From NCBI GenBank assembly GCA_034231615.1, contig CM067318.1:34257382-34321381 (forward strand): DNA of 64,000 bases, in the 5' to 3' direction. Position numbers and translations under genes: made by a program. The notes under the pieces are model-generated. The model ran no database searches and was not told where the DNA came from. It saw nothing but the letters and a program-made list of their open reading frames with translations. Shown here one piece after another: positions 26,857 to 39,940 of this stretch. The stretch's first letter is position 1, and the number at the start of each line of letters is the position of its first letter. Origin of the DNA: Meghimatium bilineatum (taxonomy: Eukaryota; Mollusca; Gastropoda; Stylommatophora; Philomycidae).

Positions 26857-28361
26857 TAATTCTAGTGATAAACTACCGGTAGATACATTTATGAGAAGTG
26901 TTGAAAAGTTTGAAAAAGAAAATAAAAAAATATATTTCTAATGATAAACTACCGGTACATACATTTATGAGAAGTGTTGAAAAGTTTGAAAAAGAAAATA
27001 AAAAATATATTTCTAATGATAAACTACAGGTAGATACATTTATGAGATGTGTTGAAAAGTTTGAAAAAGAAAATCAAAAAATATATTTCTAGTGATAAAC
27101 TATATACATTTATGAAATATGTTGAAAAGTTTGAACAAGAAAGTAAAAAAAATATATTTCTAATGATAAACTATATTCATTTATGAAAAGTGTTGAAATG
27201 TTTGAGAAAGAAAATGAAAAAATATATTTCTAATGATAGACTACTGGTAGATACATTTATGAGATGTGTTGAAAAGTTTGAAAAAGAAAATAAAAAAATA
27301 TATTTCTAATGATAAACTACCGGTAGATACATTTATCAGATGTGTTGAAAAGTTTGAAAAAGAAAATAAAAAATATATTTCTAATGATAAACTACAGGTA
27401 GATACATTTATGAGATGTGTTGAAAAGTTTGAAAAAGAAAATCAAAAAATATATTTCTAGTGATAAACTATATACATTTATGAAATATGTTGAAAAGTTT
27501 GAACAAGAAAGTAAAAAAAATATATTTCTAATGATAAACTATATTCATTTATGAAATGTGTTGAAATGTTTGAGAAAGAAAATGAAAAAATATATTTCTA
27601 ATGATAAACTACTGGTAGATACATTTATGAGATGTGTTGAAAAGTTTGAAAAAGAAAATAAAAAAATATATTTCTAATGATAAACTATATTCATTTATGA
27701 AATGTGTTGAAAAGTTTGAAAAAGAAAATGAAAAGATATAATTCTAGTTATAATCTACCAGTAGATACATTTATGAGATGTGTTGAAAAAATTGAAAAAG
27801 AAAATAAAAAAATATATTTCTGATGATAAAATACCGGTAGATACATTTATGAGAAGTGTTGAAAAGTTTGAAAAAGAAAATAAAAAAATATATTTCTAAT
27901 GATAAACTACCGGTACATACATTTATGAGAAGTGTTGAAAAGTTTGAAAAAGAAAATAAAAAATATATTTCTAATGATAAACTACAGGTAGATACATTTA
28001 TGAGATGTGTTGAAAAGTTTGAAAAAGAAAATCAAAAAATATATTTCTAGTGATAAACTATATACATTTATGTAATATGTTGAAAAGTTTGAACAAGAAA
28101 GTAAAAAAAATATATTTCTAATGATAAACTATATTCATTTATGAAAAGTGTTGAAATGTTTGAGAAAGAAAATGAAAAAATATATTTCTAATGATAGACT
28201 ACTGGTAGATACATTTATGAGATGTGTTGAAAAGTTTGAAAAAGAAAATAAAAAAATATATTTCTAATGATAAACTATATTCATTTATGAAATGTGTTGA
28301 AAAGTTTGAAAAAGAAAATGAAAAGATATAATTCTAGTGATAATCTACCAGTAGATACATT
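26857..28361 (+). repeat. Third copy of the 16.3-kb / 23.6-kb block
   Basis: Collinear with 23,580-25,085 at an offset of about 3,276 bp, and so also with 16,335-17,840. The TTCTAGTTATAATC variant recurs at 17,221, 24,466 and 27,742. The two earlier copies each have about 794 bp between corresponding clusters (24,580 to 25,374), but this copy has 642 bp (27,856 to 28,498). It has therefore lost about 152 bp, close to two monomers, near 28,360. Confidence 0.83.
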
Positions 28362-29470
28362 TATGAGAAGTGTTGAAAAGTTTGAAAAAGAAAATAAAAA
28401 AATATATTTCTAATGATAAACTACCGGTAGATACATTTATGAGAAGTGTTGAAAAGTTTGTACAAGAAAATTAAAAAAATATATTTCTAATGATAAACTA
28501 TATACATTCATGAAATGTGTTGAAAAGTGTGAGAAAGAAAATGAAAAAATATATTTCTAATGATAAACTACCGGTAGATACATTTATGAGAAGTGTTGAA
28601 AAGTTTGAAAAAGAAGTTAAATAATATATTTCTAATGATAAACTACCGGTAGATACATTTATGAGAAGTGTTGAAAAGTTTGAACAAGAAAATAAAAAAT
28701 ATATATTTCTCATGATAAACTATATACATTTATGAAATGTGTTGAAAAGTTTCAAAATCAAAGAAATATTTTTCTAATGATAAATTACATACATTTATGA
28801 AATGTGTTGAAAAGTTTGAACAAGAAAATTAAAAAAAAATATTTCTAATTATAAACTATATACATTTATGAAATGTGTTGAAAAGTTTGAAAAAGAAAAT
28901 GAAAAGATATATTTCTAGTGATAATCTACCGGTAGATACATTTATGACATGTGTTGAAAAGTTTGAAAAAGAAAATAAAAAAATATATTTCTAATAAGAA
29001 ACTACTGGTAGATACATTTATGAAATGTGTTGAAAAGTTTCAAAATCAAAAAATATATTTCTAATGATAAACTAGATATATTTATTAGATGTGTTGAAAA
29101 GTTTGAAAATCAAAACAATATATTTCTAATGATAAACTAGATACATTTATGAAATATGTTGAAAAGTTTGAACAAGAAAATTAAGAAAATATATTTCTAA
29201 TGATAAACTATATACATTCATGAAATGTGTTGAAAAGTTTGAGAAAGAAAATGAAAAAATATATTTCTAATGATAAACTACTGGTAGATACATTTATGAG
29301 ATGTGTTGAAAAGTTTGAAAAAGAAAATAAAAAAATATATTTCTAAAGATAAATTAGATACATTGCTGAAATGTGTTGAAAAGTTTCAAAATCAAAGAAA
29401 TATTTTTCTAATGATAAATTACATACATTTATGAAATGTGTTGAAAAGTTTCAAAAAGAAAATAAAAAAA
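28361..29470 (+). repeat. A-type island in domain B, copy 5
   Basis: Resembles the other islands but has the A-domain form AAAAGTGTGAGAAAG rather than the GAATAGTGTGAGATT form of copies 2-4. It therefore did not come from their immediate duplication. The 1,010-bp spacing between its two marker clusters (28,498 and 29,508) is conserved. Confidence 0.75.
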
Positions 29471-32400
29471 TTAATTTCTATTGATAAACTATATACACTT
29501 ATGAAATGTGTTGAAAAGTTTGAAAAAGAAAATAAAAAAATATATTTCTAATGATAAACTACCGGTAGATACATTTATCAGATGTGTTGAAAAGTTTGAA
29601 AAAGAAAATAAAAAATATATTTCTAATGATAAACTACAGGTAGATACATTTATGAGATGTGTTGAAAAGTTTGAAAAAGAAAATCAAAAAATATATTTCT
29701 AGTGATAAACTATATACATTTATGAAATATGTTGAAAAGTTTGAACAAGAAAGTAAAAAAAATATATTTCTAATGATAAACTATATTCATTTATGAAATG
29801 TGTTGAAATGTTTGAGAAAGAAAATGAAAAAATATATTTCTAATGATAAACTACTGGTAGATACATTTATGAGATGTGTTGAAAAGTTTGAAAAAGAAAA
29901 TAAAAAAATATATTTCTAATGATAAACTATATTCATTTATGAAATGTGTTGAAAAGTTTGAAAAAGAAAATGAAAAGATATAATTCTAGTGATAATCTAC
30001 CAGTAGATACATTTATGAGATGTGTTGAAAAAATTGAAAAAGAAAATAAAAAAATATATTTCTGATGATAAAATACCGGTAGATACATTTATGAGAAGTG
30101 TTGAAAAGTTTGAAAAAGAAAATAAAAAAATATATTTCTAATGATAAACTACCGGTACATACATTTATGAGAAGTGTTGAAAAGTTTGAAATAGAAAATA
30201 AAAAATATTTTTCTAATGATAAACTACAGGTAGATACATTTATGAGATGTGTTGAAAAGTTTGAAAAAGAAAATCAAAAAATATATTTCTAGTGATAAAC
30301 TATATACATTTATGAAATATGTTGAAAAGTTTGAACAAGAAAGTAAAAAAAATATATTTCTAATGATAAACTATATTCATTTATGAAATGTGTTGAAATG
30401 TTTGAGAAAGAAAATGAAAAAATATATTTCTAATGATAGACTACTGGTAGATACATTTATGAGATGTGTTGAAAAGTTTGAAAAAGAAAATAAAAAAATA
30501 TATTTCTAATGATAAACTACCGGTAGATACATTTATCAGATGAGTTGAAAAGTTTGAAAAAGAAAATAAAAAAATATATTTCTAATAAGAAACTAGATAC
30601 ATTTATTAGATGTGTTGAAAAGTTTGAAAATCAAAACAATATATTTCTAATGATAAACTAGATACATTTATGAAATGTGTTGAAAAGTTTCAAAAAGAAA
30701 ATAAAAAAATTAATTTCTATTGATAAACTATATACACTTATGAAATGTGTTGAAAAGTTTGAAAATCACAAAAATATATTTCTAATGATAAACTAGATAC
30801 ATTTATGAAATTTGTTGAAAAGTTTGAAAAAGAAAATGAAAAGATATAATTCTAGTGATAAACTACCGGTAGATACATTTATGAGAAGTGTTGAAAAGTT
30901 TGAAAAAGAAAATAAAAAAATATATTTCTAATGATAAACTACCGGTACATACATTTATGAGAAGTGTTGAAAAGTTTGAAAAAGAAAATAAAAAATATAT
31001 TTCTAATGATAAACTACAGGTAGATACATTTATGAGATGTGTTGAAAAGTTTGAAAAAGAAAATCAAAAAATATATTTCTAGTGATAAACTATATACATT
31101 TATGAAATATGTTGAAAAGTTTGAACAAGAAAGTAAAAAAAATATATTTCTAATGATAAACTATATTCATTTATGAAAAGTGTTGAAATGTTTGAGAAAG
31201 AAAATGAAAAAATATATTTCTAATGATAGACTACTGGTAGATACATTTATGAGATGTGTTGAAAAGTTTGAAAAAGAAAATAAAAAAATATATTTCTAAT
31301 GATAAACTATATTCATTTATGAAATGTGTTGAAAAGTTTGAAAAAGAAAATGAAAAGATATAATTCTAGTGATAATCTACCAGTGAAAAAGAAAATAAAA
31401 AAATATATTTCTGATGATAAAATACCGGTAGATACATTTATGAGAAGTGTTGAAAAGTTTGAAAAAGAAAATAAAAAAATATATTTCTAATGATAAACTA
31501 CCGGTACATACATTTATGAGAAGTGTTGAAAAGTTTGAAATAGAAAATAAAAAATATATTTCTAATGATAAACTACAGGTAGATACATTTATGAGATGTG
31601 TTGAAAAGTTTGAAAAAGAAAATCAAAAAATATATTTCTAGTGATAAACTATATACATTTATGAAATATGTTGAAAAGTTTGAACAAGAAAGTAAAAAAA
31701 ATATATTTCTAATGATAAACTATATTCATTTATGAAATGTGTTGAAATGTTTGAGAAAGAAAATTAAAAAATATATTTCTAATGATAGACTACTGGTAGA
31801 TACATTTATGAGATGTGTTGAAAAGTTTGAAAAAGAAAATAAAAAATATATTTCTAATGATAAACTACAGGTAGATACATTTATGAGATGTGTTGAAAAG
31901 TTTGAAAAAGAAAATCAAAAAATATATTTCTAGTGATAAACTATATACATTTATGAAATATGTTGAAAAGTTTGAACAAGAAAGTAAAAAAAATATATTT
32001 CTAATGATAAACTATATTCATTTATGAAAAGTGTTGAAATGTTTGAGAAAGAAAATGAAAAAATATATTTCTAATGATAGACTACTGGTAGATACATTTA
32101 TGAGATGTGTTGAAAAGTTTGAAAAAGAAAATAAAAAAATATATTTCTAATGATAAACTATATTCATTTATGAAATGTGTTGAAAAGTTTGAAAAAGAAA
32201 ATGAAAAGATATAATTCTAGTGATAATCTACCAGTAGATACATTTATGAGATGTGTTGAAAAAATTGAAAAAGAAAATAAAAAAATATATTTCTGATGAT
32301 AAAATACCGGTAGATACATTTATGAGAAGTGTTGAAAAGTTTGAAAAAGAAAATAAAAAAATATATTTCTAATGATAAACTACCGGTACATACATTTATG

Positions 32401-33383
32401 AGAAGTGTTGAAAAGTTTGAAATAGAAAATAAAAAATATATTTCTAATGATAAACTACAGGTAGATACATTTATGAGATGTGTTGAAAAGTTTGAAAAAG
32501 AAAATCAAAAAATATATTTCTAGTGATAAACTATATACATTTATGAAATATGTTGAAAAGTTTGAACAAGAAAGTAAAAAAAATATATTTCTAATGATAA
32601 ACTATATTCATTTATGAAATGTGTTGAAATGTTTGAGAAAGAAAATGAAAAAATATATTTCTAATGATAGACTACTGGTAGATACATTTATGAGATGTGT
32701 TGAAAAGTTTGAAAAAGAAAATAAAAAAATATATTTCTAATGATAAACTACCGGTAGATACATTTATCAGATGAGTTGAAAAGTTTGAAAAAGAAAATAA
32801 AAAAATATATTTCTAATAAGAAACTACTGGTAGATACATTTATGAAATGTGTTGAAAAGTTTCAAAATCAAAAAATATATTTCTAATGATAAACTAGATA
32901 CATTTATTAGATGTGTTGAAAAGTTTGAAAATCAAAACAATATATTTCTAATGATAAACTAGATACATTTATGAAATGTGTTGAAAAGTTTCAAAAAGAA
33001 AATTAAAAAATTAATTTCTATTGATAAACTATATACACTTATGAAATGTGTTGAAAAGTTTGAAAATCACAAAAATATATTTCTAATGATAAACTAGATA
33101 CATTTATGAAATTTGTTGAAAAGTTTGAAAAAGAAAATGAAAAGATATAATTCTAGTGATAAACTACCGGTAGATACATTTATGAGAAGTGTTGAAAAGT
33201 TTGAAAAAGAAAATAAAAAAATATATTTCTAATGATAAACTACCGGTACATACATTTATGAGAAGTGTTGAAAAGTTTGAAAAAGAAAATAAAAAATATA
33301 TTTCTAATGATAAACTACAGGTAGATACATTTATGAGATGTGTTGAAAAGTTTGAAAAAGAAAATCAAAAAATATATTTCTAG
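28498..33383 (+). repeat. Right copy of the roughly 20-kb-distant duplication
   Basis: Partner of 8,747-13,217. It differs by the loss of a monomer near 30,590, where TAATAAGAAACTAGATAC joins two different monomer types. It also has a 31-bp internal deletion near 31,384 (CTACCAGTGAAAAAG) and additional monomers between about 30,888 and 31,447. The collinear order of variants on both sides of these differences supports true duplication rather than chance similarity. Confidence 0.75.
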
Positions 33384-34240
33384 TGATAAACTATATACAT
33401 TTATGAAATATGTTGAAAAGTTTGAACAAGAAAGTAAAAAAAATATATTTCTAATGATAAACTATATTCATTTATGAAAAGTGTTGAAATGTTTGAGAAA
33501 GAAAATGAAAAAATATATTTCTAATGATAGACTACTGGTAGATACATTTATGAGATGTGTTGAAAAGTTTGAAAAAGAAAATAAAAAAATATATTTCTAA
33601 TGATAAACTACCGGTAGATACATTTATCAGATGTGTTGAAAAGTTTGAAAAAGAAAATAAAAAATATATTTCTAATGATAAACTACAGGTAGATACATTT
33701 ATGAGATGTGTTGAAAAGTTTGAAAAAGAAAATCAAAAAATATATTTCTAGTGATAAACTATATACATTTATGAAATATGTTGAAAAGTTTGAACAAGAA
33801 AGTAAAAAAAATATATTTCTAATGATAAACTACTGGTAGATACATTTATGAGATGTGTTGAAAAGTTTGAAAAAGAAAATAAAAAAATATATTTCTAATG
33901 ATAAACTATATTCATTTATGAAATGTGTTGAAAAAATTGAAAAAGAAAATAAAAAAATATATTTCTGATGATAAAATACCGGTAGATACATTTATGAGAA
34001 GTGTTGAAAAGTTTGAAAAAGAAAATAAAAAAATATATTTCTAATGATAAACTACCGGTACATACATTTATGAGAAGTGTTGAAAAGTTTGAAAAAGAAA
34101 ATAAAAAATATATTTCTAATGATAAACTACAGGTAGATACATTTATGAGATGTGTTGAAAAGTTTGAAAAAGAAAATCAAAAAATATATTTCTAGTGATA
34201 AACTATATACATTTATGTAATATGTTGAAAAGTTTGAACA
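32430..34240 (+). repeat. Right copy of the 11,240-bp-offset duplication
   Basis: Partner of 21,190-23,000. It overlaps the left part of the 1,695-bp tandem duplication. Similarity stops near 34,245, where this copy has GTAAAAAAAATAAATTTC while the left copy has GTAAAAACAATATAT. Confidence 0.83.
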
Positions 34241-36865
34241 AGAAAGTAAAAAAAATAAATTTCTAATGATAAACTATATTCATTTATGAAAAGTGTTGAA
34301 ATGTTTGAGAAAGAAAATGAAAAAATATATTTCTAATGATAGACTACTGGTAGATACATTTATGAGATGTGTTGAAAAGTTTGAAAAAGAAAATAAAAAA
34401 ATATATTTCTAATGATAAACTATATTCATTTATGAAATGTGTTGAAATGTTTGAAAAAGAAAATGAAAAGATATAATTCTAGTGATAATCTACCAGTAGA
34501 TACATTTATGAGATGTGTTGAAAAAATTGAAAAAGAAAATAAAAAAATATATTTCTGATGATAAAATACCGGTAGATACATTTATGAGAAGTGTTGAAAA
34601 GTTTGAAAAAGAAAATAAAAAAATATATTTCTAATGATAAACTACCGGTACATACATTTATGAGAAGTGTTGAAAAGTTTGAAATAGAAAATAAAAAATA
34701 TATTTCTAATGATAAACTACAGGTAGATACATTTATGAGATGTGTTGAAAAGTTTGAAAAAGAAAATCAAAAAATATATTTCTAGTGATAAACTATATAC
34801 ATTTATGAAATATGTTGAAAAGTTTGAACAAGAAAGTAAAAAAAATATATTTCTAATGATAAACTATATTCATTTATGAAAAGTGTTGAAATGTTTGAGA
34901 AAGAAAATGAAAAAATATATTTCTAATGATAGACTACTGGTAGATACATTTATGAGATGTGTTGAAAAGTTTGAAAAAGAAAATAAAAAAATATATTTCT
35001 AATGATAAACTACAGGTAGATACATTTATGAGATGTGTTGAAAAGTTTGAAAAAGAAAATCAAAAAATATATTTCTAGTGATAAACTATATACATTTATG
35101 AAATATGTTGAAAAGTTTGAACAAGAAAGTAAAAAAAATATATTTCTAATGATAAACTATATTCATTTATGAAAAGTGTTGAAATGTTTGAGAAAGAAAA
35201 TGAAAAAATATATTTCTAATGATAGACTACTGGTAGATACATTTATGAGATGTGTTGAAAAGTTTGAAAAAGAAAATAAAAAAATATATTTCTAATGATA
35301 AACTACCGGTAGATACATTTATCAGATGTGTTGAAAAGTTTGAAAAAGAAAATAAAAAATATATTTCTAATGATAAACTACAGGTAGATACATTTATGAG
35401 ATGTGTTGAAAAGTTTGAAAAAGAAAATCAAAAAATATATTTCTAGTGATAAACTATATACATTTATGAAATATGTTGAAAAGTTTGAACAAGAAAGTAA
35501 AAAAAATATATTTCTAATGATAAACTACTGGTAGATACATTTATGAGATGTGTTGAAAAGTTTGAAAAAGAAAATAAAAAAATATATTTCTAATGATAAA
35601 CTATATTCATTTATGAAATGTGTTGAAAAAATTGAAAAAGAAAATAAAAAAATATATTTCTGATGATAAAATACCGGTAGATACATTTATGAGAAGTGTT
35701 GAAAAGTTTGAAAAAGAAAATAAAAAAATATATTTCTAATGATAAACTACCGGTACATACATTTATGAGAAGTGTTGAAAAGTTTGAAAAAGAAAATAAA
35801 AAATATATTTCTAATGATAAACTACAGGTAGATACATTTATGAGATGTGTTGAAAAGTTTGAAAAAGAAAATCAAAAAATATATTTCTAGTGATAAACTA
35901 TATACATTTATGTAATATGTTGAAAAGTTTGAACAAGAAAGTAAAAAAAATAAATTTCTAATGATAAACTATATTCATTTATGAAAAGTGTTGAAATGTT
36001 TGAGAAAGAAAATGAAAAAATATATTTCTAATGATAGACTACTGGTAGATACATTTATGAGATGTGTTGAAAAGTTTGAAAAAGAAAATAAAAAAATATA
36101 TTTCTAATGATAAACTATATTCATTTATGAAATGTGTTGAAATGTTTGAAAAAGAAAATGAAAAGATATAATTCTAGTGATAATCTACCAGTAGATACAT
36201 TTATGAGATGTGTTGAAAAAATTGAAAAAGAAAATAAAAAAATATATTTCTGATGATAAAATACCGGTAGATACATTTATGAGAAGTGTTGAAAAGTTTG
36301 AAAAAGAAAATAAAAAAATATATTTCTAATGATAAACTACCGGTACATACATTTATGAGAAGTGTTGAAAAGTTTGAAATAGAAAATAAAAAATATATTT
36401 CTAATGATAAACTACAGGTAGATACATTTATGAGATGTGTTGAAAAGTTTGAAAAAGAAAATCAAAAAATATATTTCTAGTGATAAACTATATACATTTA
36501 TGAAATATGTTGAAAAGTTTGAACAAGAAAGTAAAAAAAATATATTTCTAATGATAAACTATATTCATTTATGAAAAGTGTTGAAATGTTTGAGAAAGAA
36601 AATGAAAAAATATATTTCTAATGATAGACTACTGGTAGATACATTTATGAGATGTGTTGAAAAGTTTGAAAAAGAAAATAAAAAAATATATTTCTAATGA
36701 TAAACTACAGGTAGATACATTTATGAGATGTGTTGAAAAGTTTGAAAAAGAAAATCAAAAAATATATTTCTAGTGATAAACTATATACATTTATGAAATA
36801 TGTTGAAAAGTTTGAACAAGAAAGTAAAAAAAATATATTTCTAATGATAAACTATATTCATTTAT
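33280..36865 (+). repeat. 1,695-bp tandem duplication
   Basis: Clusters at 33,557, 34,001 and 34,591 recur at 35,252, 35,696 and 36,286, each 1,695 bp on. The AAAAATAAATTTCTAATG substitution, seen only near 34,255 and 35,950, is shared, which supports recent duplication. A short third partial copy runs from about 36,670 to 36,865, where GTGTTGGAATG and AAACTACTGG end the match. Confidence 0.9.
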
Positions 36866-37244
36866 GAAATGTGTTGGAATGTTTGAGAAAGAAAATGAAA
36901 AAATATATTTCTAATGATAAACTACTGGTAGATACATTTATGAGATGTGTTGAAAAGTTTGAAAAAGAAAATAAAAAAATATATTTCTAATGATAAACTA
37001 TATTCATTTATGAAATGTGTTGAAAAGTTTGAAAAAGAAAATGAAAAGATATAATTCTAGTGATAATCTACCAGTAGATACATTTATGAGATGTGTTGAA
37101 AAAATTGAAAAAGAAAATAAAAAAATATATTTCTGATGATAAAATACCGGTAGATACATTTATGAGAAGTGTTGAAAAGTTTGAAAAAGAAAATAAAAAA
37201 ATATATTTCTAATGATAGACTACTGGTAGATACATTTATGAGAT

Positions 37245-37600
37245 GTGTTGAAAAGTTTGAAAAAGAAAATCAAAAAATATATTTCTAGTGATAAACTATA
37301 TACATTTATGAAATATGTTGAAAAGTTTGAACAAGAAAGTAAAAAAAAATATATTTCTAATGATAAACTATATTCATTTATGAAATGTGTTGAAATGTTT
37401 GAGAAAGAAAATGAAAAAATATATTTCTAATGATAGACTACTGGTAGATACATTTATGAGATGTGTTGAAAAGTTTGAAAAAGAAAATAAAACATATATT
37501 TCTAATCATAAACTACAGGTAGATACATTTATGAGATGTGTTGAAAAGTTTGAAAAAGAAAATAAAAAAATATATTTCTAATGAAAAACTACCGGTAGAT
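37245..37600 (+). repeat. Transition between domains B and C
   Basis: The last B-type markers (GTTGAAATGTTTGAG at 37,391 and AGACTACTGG at about 37,435) occur beside unusual substitutions: AAAACATATATTTC near 37,491, TCTAATCATAAACTACAGG, and AATGAAAAACTACC. From about 37,600 the monomers are A/C-type. Frames of 61 and 64 codons on the plus strand overlap here in different frames and are repeat by-products. Confidence 0.65.
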
Positions 37601-37944
37601 ACATTTATCAGATGAGTTGAAAAGTTTGAAAAAGAAAATAAAAAAATATATTTCTAATAAGAAACTACTGGTAGATACATTTATGAAATGTGTTGAAAAG
37701 TTTCAAAATCAAAAAATATATTTCTAATGATAAACTAGATACATTTATTAGATGTGTTGAAAAGTTTGAAAATCAAAACAATATATTTCTAATGATAAAC
37801 TAGATACATTTATGAGATGTGTTGAAAAGTTTCAAAAAGAAAATCAAAAAATTAATTTCTATTGATAAACTATATACACTTATGAAATGTGTTGAAAAGT
37901 TTGAAAATCACAAAAATATATTTCTAATGATAAACTAGATACAT

Positions 37945-39940
37945 TTATGAGAAGTGTTGAAAAGTTTGAAAACGAAAATGAAAAAATATATTTCTAATAA
38001 GAAACTACTGGTAGATACATTTATGAAATATGTTGAAAAGTTTGAAAAAGAAAATAAAAAAATATATTTCTAATGACAAACTAGATACATTTATGAAATG
38101 TGTTGAAAAGTTTCAAAATCAAAGAAATATTTTTCTAATGATAAATTACATACATTTATGAAATGTGTTGAATAGTTTGAACACGAAAATTAAAAAAAAA
38201 AATATTTCTAATTATAAACTATATACATTTATGAAATGTGTTGAAAAGTTTGAAAAAGAAAATGAAAAGATATATTTCTAGTGATAATCTACCGGTAGAT
38301 ACATTTATGACATGTGTTGAAAAGTTTGAAAAAGAAAATTAAAAAATATATTTCTAATGATAAACTACCGGTAGATACATTTATCAGATGTGTTGAAAAG
38401 TTTGAAAAAGAAAATAAAAAAATATATTTCTAATAAGAAACTACTGGTAGATACATTTATGAAATGTGTTGAAAAGTTACAAAATCAAAAAATATATTTC
38501 TAATGATAAACTAGATACATTTATTTGATGTGTTGAAAAGTTTGAAAATCAAAACAATATATTTCTAATGATAAACTAGATACATTTATGAAATATGTTG
38601 AAAAGTTTGAACAAGAAAATTAAGAAAATATATTTCTAATGATAAACTATATACATTCATGAAATGTGTTGAAAAGTTTGAGAAAGAAAATGAAAAAATA
38701 TATTTCTAATGATAAACTACTGGTAGATACATTTATGAGATGTGTTGAAAAGTTTGAAAAAGAAAATAAAAAAATATATTTCTAAAGATAAATTAGATAC
38801 ATTGCTGAAATGTGTTGAAAAGTTTCAAAATCAAAGAAATATTTTTCTAATGATAAATTACATACATTTATGAAATGTGTTGAAAAGTTTGAAAAAGAAA
38901 ATAAAAAAATATATTTCTAATGATAAACTACCTGTAGATACATTTATGAGATGTGTTGAAAAGTTTGAAAAAGAAAATCAAAAAATATATTTCTAGTGAT
39001 AAACTAGATACATTTATGAAATATGTTGAAAAGTTTGAACAAGAAAATAAAAAAAAAATATTTCTTATGATAAACTATATACATTTATGAAATGTGTTGA
39101 AAAGTTTGAAAAAGATAATGAAAACATATATTTCTAGTGATAATCTACCGTTAGATACATTTATGAGATGTGTTGAAAAGATTGAAAAAGAAAATTAAAA
39201 AATATATTTCTAATGATAAACTACCGGTAGATACATTTATGAGAAGTGTTGAAAAGTTTGAAAAAGAAAATAAAAAAATATATTTCTAATGATAAACTAC
39301 CGGTAGATACATTTATGAGAAGTGTTGAAAAGTTTGAACGAGAAAATTAAAAAAATATATTTCTAATGATAAACTATATACATTCATGAAATGTGTTGAA
39401 AAGTGTGAGAAAGAAAATGAAAAAATATATTTCTAATGATAAACTACCGGTAGATACATTTATGAGAAGTGTTGAAAAGTTTGAAAAAGAAGTTAAAAAA
39501 TATATTTCGAATGATAAACTACCGGTAGATACATTTATGAGAAGTGTTGAAAAGTTTGAACAAGAAAATAAAAAATATATATTTCTCATGATAAACTATA
39601 TACATTTATGAAATGTGTTGAAAAGTTTCAAAATCAAAGAAATATTTTTCTAATGATAAATTACATACATTTATGAAATGTGTTGAAAAGTTTGAACAAG
39701 AAAATTAAAAAAAAATATTTCTAATTATAAACTATATACATTTATGAAATGTGTTGAAAAGTTTGAAAAAGAAAATGAAAAGATATATTTCTAGTGATAA
39801 TCTACCGGTAGATACATTTATGACATGTGTTGAAAAGTTTGAAAAAGAAAATTAAAAAATATATTTCTAATGATAAACTACCGGTAGATACATTTATCAG
39901 ATGTGTTGAAAAGTTTGAAAAAGAAAATAAAAAAATATAT
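37945..39940 (+). repeat. First copy of a 2.0-kb block found three times
   Basis: Matches about 50,798-52,793 (offset 12,853) and about 53,949-55,944. Shared rare variants are GAATAGTTTGAACACG (near 38,170, 51,026 and 54,177), AAAAGTTACAAAATC (near 38,473, 51,326 and 54,477) and TATATTTCGAATGAT (near 39,502, 52,355 and 55,506). The poly-A run after AACACGAAAATT is 11 bases here and 8 at the corresponding place near 51,047, a slippage difference. Confidence 0.9.

Larger units (their letters stand above)
9790..37600 (+). repeat. Domain B: B-type monomers in nested higher-order repeats
   Basis: B-type monomers are recognised by CAAGAAAGTAAAAA tails (from about 10,070 to 37,340), GTTGAAATGTTTGAG (from about 10,130 to 37,391), AGACTACTGGTAG, CTACAGGTAGATAC, and CCGGTACATAC. 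The poly-A bearing variant GAAAATAAAAAAATTAATT replaces the GAAAATCAAAAAATT form of domains A and C. Corresponding monomers recur at spacings of 292, 368, 438-444, 590 and 860 bp, which reshuffle in different orders. This indicates repeated unequal exchange rather than one simple higher-order unit. No gene is present. Confidence 0.85.
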
